Source: an uncultured Lachnospiraceae bacterium
GTDB taxonomy: Bacteria > Bacillota > Clostridia > Lachnospirales > Lachnospiraceae
Length of the DNA stretch: 11,655 nucleotides
Direction: 5' to 3'
Assembly: GCA_958426095.1 (NCBI GenBank)
Contig: CATZYB010000070.1
Span: forward strand, 1-11,655
Shown in pieces: positions 6,028 to 11,655 of the stretch (positions are counted from its first letter, which is position 1; the number at the start of each line of letters is the position of its first letter). The notes beneath the pieces are model-generated. The model was given only the letters and a program-made list of their open reading frames with translations. It did not search any database and was not told the DNA's origin. A program made the translations under genes and the position numbers.

Positions 6028-6861
6028 TCAGAGTTCAATTTCGCCGGAGAAAACTTCGGTGGCTGGTCCGGTCATAAAGACCGTATTTTTTTCTGCATCA
6101 TATTTAATCAGCAGATCTCCTCCGAGAAGGTGAACAAGCACTTCGTTATCAGTTTTGCCGTTCAGGATGCAGGCGACGGCCGTCGCACAGGCTCCGGTGC
6201 CGCAGGCCAGTGTTTCACCCGAACCCCGTTCCCACACACGCATATCGACGGTATGCCGGTCAATTACATGGACAAATTCGGTATTGACCTGTTCCGGAAA
6301 GAGGGGATGCTTTTCAAAAAGAGGTCCGATATGTTCCAGCTGCAGGCTGGTTGTATCATCAACGAAAACGACGGCATGAGGATTACCCATAGATACGCAG
6401 GTCATGCGCCATACTTTTCCGTCGATTTCCACAGGTTCATCGATGACCTGGTCTTTTGAGATACTGACCGGAATCTCAGATGATGTCAGAATCGGAGCGC
6501 CCATATCCACGGTTACAGTTTCAACTTTTTCGTTTTTAATATTCAGATCCAAATATTTAATTCCGCCGAGAGTTTCGAGGGAAATCTGAGTTTTATCCGT
6601 TAAATGATGGTCATAGACATATTTGGCGATGCAGCGGACACCATTTCCGCACATCTTACCTTCGGAGCCATCCAGATTGTACATGGCCATGCGGAAATCT
6701 GCTTTATCTGATGGACAGATGAGAATAAGACCGTCAGAACCAATTCCAAAATGGCGGTCACTGACCAGTTTTGCTGTTTCGGAAGGATTTTCAATGGTTT
6801 CCTCAAAACAGTTTACATAAACATAGTCATTTCCACATCCGTGCATTTTTGTAAATTTCAT
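6028..6861 (-). CDS. dapF: Diaminopimelate epimerase
   Basis: Cofactor-free epimerase that converts LL- to meso-diaminopimelate, the last step before lysine and the cross-linking residue for peptidoglycan. Numbered from ATG6861 (277 aa): it begins MKFTKMHGCGNDYVYV and has the two-base catalytic cysteines Cys71 in KMCGNGVRC and Cys220 in GETLACGTGAC. Other conserved motifs are MGNPHAVVF and VNTEFVHV. A longer frame from TTG6876 exists, but it would include the ribosome site itself. GGAGGTGG (- strand, 6874-6867) stands 5 bp before ATG6861, which decides the start. First gene of the dapF-murE operon; its product is the amino acid MurE attaches. Confidence 0.97.
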   Translation of the reverse strand: MKFTKMHGCGNDYVYVNCFEETIENPSETAKLVSDRHFGIGSDGLILICPSDKADFRMAMYNLDGSEGKMCGNGVRCIAKYVYDHHLTDKTQISLETLGGIKYLDLNIKNEKVETVTVDMGAPILTSSEIPVSISKDQVIDEPVEIDGKVWRMTCVSMGNPHAVVFVDDTTSLQLEHIGPLFEKHPLFPEQVNTEFVHVIDRHTVDMRVWERGSGETLACGTGACATAVACILNGKTDNEVLVHLLGGDLLIKYDAEKNTVFMTGPATEVFSGEIEL

Positions 6862-6893
6862 TTTAACCACCTCCAAAAGGTTTTTACCTTTTT

Positions 6894-6922
6894 ATCTTAC
6901 TATGGATTTTTTAATAATTCAA
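6894..6922 (-). promoter_or_regulatory. Candidate promoter for dapF-murE
   Basis: On the - strand TTGAAT (6922-6917) and TAAGAT (6899-6894) are separated by 17 bp, with ATG6861 about 33 bp further on. The -10 matches 4 of 6 consensus bases. It is the best site in the leader. Confidence 0.5.
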
Positions 6923-6976
6923 CGAGTTATTAAAATTTAATAATTGGAGTGCAGACGGACTCTATAACCAGTTATA
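6911..6976. repeat. AT-rich palindromes between the dapF and metF promoters
   Basis: TTAATAA (6911-6917) and TTATTAA (6927-6933) form an inverted repeat with a 9-nt gap, overlapping the candidate dapF -35. TATAAC-CA-GTTATA (6963-6976) is a 6-bp perfect palindrome with a 2-nt gap, ending 12 bp before the metF -35. Their positions are those of operators, but AT-rich palindromes arise easily by chance and no family of regulator is recognised. Confidence 0.35.
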
Positions 6977-6988
6977 AAAATTAAATTA

Positions 6989-7017
6989 TTGAAAAATAAA
7001 GTTTCGGGAGCTATAAT
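6989..7017 (+). promoter_or_regulatory. Sigma-A promoter of the metF operon
   Basis: TTGAAA (6989-6994) and a perfect TATAAT (7012-7017) are separated by 17 bp. Transcription should start near 7024, only about 25 nt before ATG7049, which leaves no room for a SAM or cobalamin riboswitch in the leader. Confidence 0.8.
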
Positions 7018-7048
7018 TAGATGGACTAAATGAAGCGGAGGATTTTTT

Positions 7049-7933
7049 ATGAATATACAGCGGCTGTTTGAAAGTAAAAAGGTTGTTTACTCTTTGGAGG
7101 TATTTCCTCCGAAAAAGACCACATCGATTGATACAATTTACAATACGCTCTATGGACTTCGGGGATTAAAACCGGATTTTATCAGTGTAACTTATGGAGC
7201 CGGCGGTTCAGAAGCGCAGAAAAATAAGACTTGTGAAATTGCGTCTTTGATTAAGAGCGAGTATCAGATTGAGCCGGTCAGCCATTTGACCTGCGTGGGA
7301 TCAACAAAGGAAAGTATTATTGAATTTCTGGATCGTTTAAAAGAAGAAGGCGTCGAAAATATTTTGGCCCTTCGCGGTGATATTACACCGGGAAATAACG
7401 TGATTGATTTTGAACATGCCAGCGATCTGGCTGCGTTTATTAAAAGCTATGATGACAGCTTTAATATTTCGGGAGCCTGTTATGCAGAAGGACATTGTGA
7501 TTCCCCAAGCATCGATGCGGATATTGAAAATTTAAAGAAAAAAGTCGATGCGGGCGTAACCCATCTGGTATCTCAGTTATTTTTTGATAATAATCATTTT
7601 TATGATTTTATGGATAAAGTAGAGAAGGTTGGAATTCGTGTTCCGATTGAAGCCGGAATTATGCCAGTTACGAATAAGGCTCAGATTGAGCGGACAGTTT
7701 CAATGTGCGGCGCCAGCTTCCCGGTGAAGTTTTCTAAGATGTTAAATAAGTACGCAGATGATCCGGTGGCTTTGAAGGATGCAGGAATTGCTTTTGCTAC
7801 AGATCAGATCATTGATTTGATCAATAATGATGTGCGGGGAATTCACCTTTATACAATGAATAATGTGGAGACAGCGACACGGATTACGAATAGTATTTCA
7901 AATATTCTGGCAAGCTGTAACAAACGGGTATGA
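7049..7933 (+). CDS. metF: 5,10-methylenetetrahydrofolate reductase
   Basis: A 294-residue flavoprotein with a TIM-barrel fold that reduces 5,10-methylene-THF to 5-methyl-THF, the methyl donor for methionine synthase. Visible family motifs are YSLEVFPPKK with the active-site Glu17, FISVTYGAGG (45-53), LALRGD with Asp111, SGACYAEGHCDS with Glu147, and THLVSQLFFDNNHF with Gln176. Length matches bacterial MetF (about 290-300). GGAGG (7037-7041) lies 7 bp before ATG7049. The TGA stop overlaps the next start as ATGA (7930-7933), so translation is coupled. The electron donor (NADH or another system) cannot be told from this sequence. Confidence 0.97.
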   Translation: MNIQRLFESKKVVYSLEVFPPKKTTSIDTIYNTLYGLRGLKPDFISVTYGAGGSEAQKNKTCEIASLIKSEYQIEPVSHLTCVGSTKESIIEFLDRLKEEGVENILALRGDITPGNNVIDFEHASDLAAFIKSYDDSFNISGACYAEGHCDSPSIDADIENLKKKVDAGVTHLVSQLFFDNNHFYDFMDKVEKVGIRVPIEAGIMPVTNKAQIERTVSMCGASFPVKFSKMLNKYADDPVALKDAGIAFATDQIIDLINNDVRGIHLYTMNNVETATRITNSISNILASCNKRV

Positions 7934-8598
7934 TCGGCCGGTTAAACAGGGAGGAGATTCTTCGGTATCTCGGTTATAAAGATTCGGGAGTTACGGAAAG
8001 GATTGAACAGCTTTTAAATCGCTGTGAGGCGGAGACACTGGAGATTCTCCAGCCGAAGTATATATATAGAAGATTTATAATTGAAAAATATGATGATGGC
8101 ATTCATATTCCGGGAACAGCGCTGGTGTTGACCGGAAAAGATATTCAGGAGCATTTGAAAAATTGTAATGAAATGTTTTTACTCGGAGCCACGGCAGGAA
8201 TCGAACTGGATAAGCGGATCCGTCGGTATATGGTCACAGAGCCGGATGTGGGCGTCGTGATGGATAGCTGTGGCATTCAGGCAGTAGAGCAGATTGCAGA
8301 TTTGGCCGAAAAAGAAATGGAGCGGGAAGTTTTGGCGGAAGGATGTCATTTGACCTGGAGATTCAGTCCGGGTTATGGCGATCTGCCGCTGGAAACTCAA
8401 AGAGAATTAATTCGTGTGCTGGATACCCATCGGAAAATCGGCGTATCTTTGACGGGAAGCTGTCTCATGATGCCGAGCAAATCGGTGACGGCTATATTGG
8501 GCATCAGCGATACAAGACGAGATGAGAGAAAAAATAAATGTGATTTTTGTAATAATCGTGAACGGTGTGCGTTTAGAAAGAGAGGAACCAGATGTTAG
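7930..8598 (+). CDS. Stand-alone methionine synthase activation (cobalamin reactivation) domain protein
   Basis: A 222-residue protein matching the C-terminal AdoMet-binding activation domain of B12-dependent methionine synthase. In MetH that domain reductively methylates inactive cob(II)alamin with S-adenosylmethionine. The signature RFSPGYGDLPL (Arg144, Gly148, Tyr149) corresponds to the RxxxGY AdoMet site of E. coli MetH, and LMMPSKSVTAILGIS near 177-191 is also typical. It is shorter than the E. coli domain (about 330 residues). Separate activation proteins beside a truncated MetH are known, for example TM0269/TM0268 of Thermotoga maritima. The tail carries Cys204, Cys207, Cys213 and Cys222 (CX2CX5CX8C) among basic residues, which may bind metal. 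It overlaps metF by ATGA and metH by ATGTTAG, so its product should be made in step with both. Confidence 0.9.
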   Translation: MIGRLNREEILRYLGYKDSGVTERIEQLLNRCEAETLEILQPKYIYRRFIIEKYDDGIHIPGTALVLTGKDIQEHLKNCNEMFLLGATAGIELDKRIRRYMVTEPDVGVVMDSCGIQAVEQIADLAEKEMEREVLAEGCHLTWRFSPGYGDLPLETQRELIRVLDTHRKIGVSLTGSCLMMPSKSVTAILGISDTRRDERKNKCDFCNNRERCAFRKRGTRC

Positions 8599-10991
8599 AT
8601 TTTAAAAATAAAATCACGATGCTGGACGGCGGTATGGGAACGATGCTTCAGGCGGCCGGGGTTCCTATGGGTAAGGTTCCGGAAGCATTAAATGTAACCC
8701 ATGCAGAGGCTGTAATTGATATTCACCGCCAGTATATCGAGGCGGGGGCGGATATTATTTACGCAAATACCTTCAGTGCCAACCGTTATAAATTAAGTTA
8801 TAGTGATTATTCGGTAAAAGAACTGGTGAGGGCCGGTGTTGTAAACGCAAAAAAAGCAGTGGCAGACTCCGGACGTAATGTGGCCGTGGCTCTGGATGTG
8901 GGGCCTATCGGAGAATTGATGGAGCCAAACGGCAGTCTGAAATTTGAAGAAGCCTATGATATGTTTAAGGAAATGATGACTGTCGGCGAAAAGGCCGGAG
9001 CAGATTTAGTCGTGATAGAGACAAGCACCGACCTTTTGGAAATGAAAGCGGCGGTTCTTGCGGCAAAGGAAAATACATCTCTGCCAATCTTCTCAACAAT
9101 GACTTTTGAAAAAAATGGCCGGACTTTTACCGGAGTGACTGTAGAAGCAGCAGCTTTGACATTGACAGGACTTGGAGTGGACGCCATCGGTATCAACTGT
9201 TCTCTTGGACCAAATGATATTTATCCTCTGGCGCAGAAGCTGGTAGAGTGGACGCCATTGCCTGTGATCATTAAGGCAAATGCAGGACTTCCAAATTTAA
9301 ATTCCGGCGGTTACGATATCAGCGCCGAACAGTTTGCAGAGCAAATGGACAAGTTCATGGATCTGGGTGTTCAGATTATCGGCGGCTGTTGCGGTACGAC
9401 TCCGGAATATATCCGTGAAATGAAAAAAATGCTTGCCCGGAGAGAAGCCGAAGGAAAGACGGCAAATCGTCCGGCTTTTATTCAGCGGGCAGCAGTCTGC
9501 AGCAGTACCCAGGTCGTTGAAATTGATGGAGTCCGCGTCATTGGCGAGCGGATTAATCCAACGGGTAAGAAGCTTTTTAAAGAAGCGTTACTAAATCATA
9601 ATATTGGATATATTTTAACGCAGGGCATTTCCCAGGTAGAAGCCGGGGCACATATTCTGGATGTGAATGTGGGGTTGCCAAAGATTGATGAAGCCGGACT
9701 GATGGTGGAGGTCATTAAAGAACTTCAGGGTGTTGTGGATGTGCCTCTTCAGATTGATTCTTCCCATGCCGGAGTTATTGAATGCGGACTTCGAATCTAT
9801 AACGGAAAGCCGATCGTCAATTCGGTCAACGGTGAAATGGCCGTGATGGAAAAGATTCTTCCGTTGGTAAAAAAATACGGAGCAGCGGTGGTCGGCCTGA
9901 CATTGGATGAAAACGGTATTCCATTGTTGGCGGAAGAACGGTATGCGGTGGCAGAGCGGATTGTCCGCACGGCGGAAAGCTATGGAATTCCGAAAGAGGA
10001 CGTCTTTATCGACTGTCTGACGCTGACAGCTTCGGCCCAGCAAAAAGAAGTGGTTGAGACTTTGAAAGCGATGCAGCTTGTCAAAGAACGGCTTGGTGTA
10101 AAAACAGTTCTTGGCGTCTCCAATATTTCCTTTGGACTGCCGAAAAGAGAAATTGTGAATGTGGCGTTTTTGACTTTGGCCATGGCTCATGGATTGGATC
10201 TGCCGATCATTAATCCGAATGTGGCGGCCATGATGGCGGCCATTGATAGTTTTAATGTATTGTACAATCGGGATGAAGGTTCTAAATTTTATGTAGATAA
10301 ATACAGTAAAATTGTAGAAGCAGAGAAGAATCATCCGTCGGCGGCTCCGGCTGCAAAGCCATCGGATACAAAGAGCCTGGAATATGCGGTTTTGAATGGT
10401 ATCCGGGAATATGCGGCGGAGGCTACCAGAGAGCTTTTAAAAACAAAGCAGGCCATGGAAATCGTCAATGAAATTTTGATTCCGGCGCTGGACAAGGTCG
10501 GGGCAGATTTTGAAACCGGAAAACTTTTTCTTCCTCAGCTTATCCAGTCGGCGACGACGGCCCAGGAAGCTTTTGATGTTTTGAAAGAGTATATGGCCAG
10601 CCAGAAGGATGCGGGAACGGTTTCAAAGGGTAAAGTTATTATCGCTACGGTAAAAGGCGATATTCATGATATTGGAAAGAATATTGTCAAGGTGGTCATG
10701 GAAAACTACGGTTATGAAATGATTGACCTGGGTAAAGATGTTCCGATTGAAAAGGTCGTGGAAGCTGTTCAGCAGACCGGGGCAAAGCTGGTGGGGCTGA
10801 GTGCATTGATGACGACGACGGTGGTAAGTATGGAAGAAACGATACATGCCCTTCATGAAGCCGGATGCGACTGCAAGATATGGGTCGGCGGAGCGGTGCT
10901 GACCGAAGACTATGCGAAGCAGATTGGGGCTGATTTTTACGCAAAAGACGCCAAACAGTCCGTAGATATCGCAAAAAACGTACTTGGATAA
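8592..10991 (+). CDS. metH: Cobalamin-dependent methionine synthase lacking the activation domain
   Basis: Transfers the methyl group of 5-methyl-THF to homocysteine through methylcobalamin, giving methionine and THF. In 799 residues: a homocysteine-binding barrel (about 1-290) with the zinc ligands Cys203 (GINCSLG) and Cys266-Cys267 (GGCCGTTP); a pterin-binding barrel from about 310 (VIGERINPTG near 317-324) to about 575; an Ala/Pro-rich linker (about 578-592); a helical cap domain (about 600-670); and the Rossmann B12 domain with DIHDIG at 690-695, His692 being the lower cobalt ligand. It ends there, whereas E. coli MetH (1227 aa) has a further activation domain; here that is the preceding gene. 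The start ATG8592 overlaps the preceding stop, and GAAAGAGAGGAACC (about 8575-8588) supplies the ribosome site. Last gene of the operon. Confidence 0.97.
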   Translation: MLDFKNKITMLDGGMGTMLQAAGVPMGKVPEALNVTHAEAVIDIHRQYIEAGADIIYANTFSANRYKLSYSDYSVKELVRAGVVNAKKAVADSGRNVAVALDVGPIGELMEPNGSLKFEEAYDMFKEMMTVGEKAGADLVVIETSTDLLEMKAAVLAAKENTSLPIFSTMTFEKNGRTFTGVTVEAAALTLTGLGVDAIGINCSLGPNDIYPLAQKLVEWTPLPVIIKANAGLPNLNSGGYDISAEQFAEQMDKFMDLGVQIIGGCCGTTPEYIREMKKMLARREAEGKTANRPAFIQRAAVCSSTQVVEIDGVRVIGERINPTGKKLFKEALLNHNIGYILTQGISQVEAGAHILDVNVGLPKIDEAGLMVEVIKELQGVVDVPLQIDSSHAGVIECGLRIYNGKPIVNSVNGEMAVMEKILPLVKKYGAAVVGLTLDENGIPLLAEERYAVAERIVRTAESYGIPKEDVFIDCLTLTASAQQKEVVETLKAMQLVKERLGVKTVLGVSNISFGLPKREIVNVAFLTLAMAHGLDLPIINPNVAAMMAAIDSFNVLYNRDEGSKFYVDKYSKIVEAEKNHPSAAPAAKPSDTKSLEYAVLNGIREYAAEATRELLKTKQAMEIVNEILIPALDKVGADFETGKLFLPQLIQSATTAQEAFDVLKEYMASQKDAGTVSKGKVIIATVKGDIHDIGKNIVKVVMENYGYEMIDLGKDVPIEKVVEAVQQTGAKLVGLSALMTTTVVSMEETIHALHEAGCDCKIWVGGAVLTEDYAKQIGADFYAKDAKQSVDIAKNVLG

Positions 10992-10998
10992 ATATAGA

Positions 10999-11039
10999 AC
11001 GCTCAGTACAACATGTTGTGCTGGGCGTAATTATTTTTC
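10999..11039 (+). terminator. Rho-independent terminator after metH
   Basis: A 13-bp stem (10999-11011 with 11016-11028, two G-U pairs) with a CATG loop is followed by the T-rich tail AATTATTTTTC. It begins 7 bp after the metH stop. A second T-run at 11063-11070 has no hairpin directly before it. Confidence 0.8.
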
Positions 11040-11078
11040 TATATTTTGTATTTTATAGTAGCTTTTTTTTAGATACAG

Positions 11079-11087
11079 TGATATAAT
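11079..11087 (+). promoter_or_regulatory. Extended -10 promoter for nrdD
   Basis: TGATATAAT (11079-11087) combines a TGn extension with a perfect TATAAT. The -35 region (about 11059-11064) is poor, as often seen with extended -10 promoters. Start would be near 11094, giving a leader of about 37 nt. Confidence 0.65.
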
Positions 11088-11130
11088 GGCCTAGGACAGC
11101 ATCCAAAAGAAAAAGAAAGGGGATTTATAT

Positions 11131-11655
11131 ATGATAGTTATTAAGCGGGATGGCCGCGAAGTTAATTATGACCGAAGCAAGATTATTGTTGCCATTTCCA
11201 AAGCAAATGCGGAAGTTCCGCCAGAGGAAAAGATTACGGAAGATGTGATTGAAAGCATCGTTGAATATATAGAAACACGTCACCGTAAACGTATGTTAGT
11301 GGAAGATATTCAGGACATTATCGAACAGAAATTAATGGCTGAAGGAAAATATGATTTGGCCAAAACGTACATTATTTATCGTTATCAGAGAGAGTTGGTA
11401 CGAAAAGCGAATACAACAGACGATTCCATTTTGAGTCTGATCAAAAATAGTAATAAAGATGTTATGGAAGAAAACTCCAATAAAAATGCAACAGTGGCTT
11501 CCACGCAGCGTGATTTGATCGCCGGTGAGGTATCCAAGGATCTTACCCGCCGTCTGCTTCTTCCTGAGAAGATTGCGAAGGCCCATGAAGAAGGCGTTAT
11601 TCATTTCCATGATGCAGATTATTTTGTTCAGCCGATTTTTAACTGCTGTTTGATC
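11131..11655 (+). CDS. nrdD: Anaerobic (class III) ribonucleoside-triphosphate reductase, N-terminal part
   Basis: The first 175 codons of a gene that runs past the window end; the frame is open throughout. The product makes deoxyribonucleotides from NTPs in anaerobic cells by a glycyl-radical mechanism; it needs the activase NrdG, which is not seen here. Residues 1 to about 92 form an ATP-cone regulatory domain (VIKRDGREVNYDRSKIIVAI, then HRKRMLVEDIQDIIEQKLM and YDLAKTYIIYRYQRE), the allosteric nucleotide site. The catalytic domain then begins, with STQRDLIAGEVSKDLTRRLL and EEGVIHFHDADYF, sequences typical of NrdD. The glycyl-radical motif would lie outside the window. GAAAGGGG (11115-11122) stands 8 bp before ATG11131. 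This is a separate unit from the metF operon and supports an anaerobic lifestyle. Confidence 0.93.
   Translation, partial: MIVIKRDGREVNYDRSKIIVAISKANAEVPPEEKITEDVIESIVEYIETRHRKRMLVEDIQDIIEQKLMAEGKYDLAKTYIIYRYQRELVRKANTTDDSILSLIKNSNKDVMEENSNKNATVASTQRDLIAGEVSKDLTRRLLLPEKIAKAHEEGVIHFHDADYFVQPIFNCCLI

Noticed and set aside
6862..6876. N-terminal extension of DapF from TTG6876
   Set aside because: The extension would encode the Shine-Dalgarno GGAGGTGG itself; ATG6861 at 5 bp spacing gives the normal MKFTKMHG start.
6877..7048. SAM-I (S-box) or cobalamin riboswitch ahead of metF
   Set aside because: The region is AT-rich with no conserved riboswitch core or terminator hairpin, and the strong promoter lies too close to the start codon.
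9615..10334. Open frame of 239 codons on the - strand inside metH
   Set aside because: Antisense shadow of the well-conserved MetH pterin domain; composition is unlike the real proteins of the window.
11041..11070. Second terminator at the T-run 11063-11070
   Set aside because: No stem-loop lies directly before this T-run; the metH terminator at 10999-11039 explains the transcript end.

Overview
The window looks like a chromosomal segment of a low-to-moderate-GC anaerobic Firmicute, most likely a clostridial (Lachnospiraceae-like) bacterium. The support is strong AGGAGG-type ribosome binding sites, AT-rich intergenic regions with rho-independent terminators, a class III (oxygen-sensitive) ribonucleotide reductase, a methionine synthase split from its reactivation domain, and a MurE with the DNPR motif of meso-diaminopimelate peptidoglycan. 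This placement is an inference from gene content; no rRNA or species marker is present.

Left part (1-3104, + strand): the 3' part of a tRNA-Lys(UUU) gene cut by the window edge, its terminator, then a two-gene unit of an AI-2E/PerM-family membrane protein and a long-form pyruvate kinase (3 bp apart), closed by a strong terminator. A separate + strand gene for a hotdog-fold acyl-CoA thioesterase follows, with its own promoter (3149-3700).

Middle (about 3711-4442): an apparently intact IS200-type element with one Y1 (HUH) transposase gene on the - strand, a terminal hairpin at each end, a set of extra hairpins on its 3' side, and a long stem-loop over the tnpA start site. It sits between the thioesterase gene and a bidirectional terminator (4502-4544).

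Right-middle (4553-6861, - strand): a dapF-murE operon. DapF makes meso-diaminopimelate and MurE adds it to the UDP-MurNAc-dipeptide, so two linked steps of cell-wall synthesis are co-expressed.

Right (7049-10991, + strand): a methionine/one-carbon operon read divergently from dapF. It holds metF, a stand-alone methionine synthase reactivation protein and a short MetH lacking that domain, with overlapping start and stop codons. MetF makes 5-methyl-THF, MetH uses it to methylate homocysteine via cobalamin, and the activation protein should rescue oxidised cobalamin. A terminator follows, then the start of nrdD, which runs off the window.

No clearly new system was found. The places most worth a second look are the structured 3' flank and the start-masking stem-loop of the IS200 element, the cysteine-rich tail of the reactivation protein, and the palindromes between the dapF and metF promoters. 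No stretch above 300 bp is without a gene.
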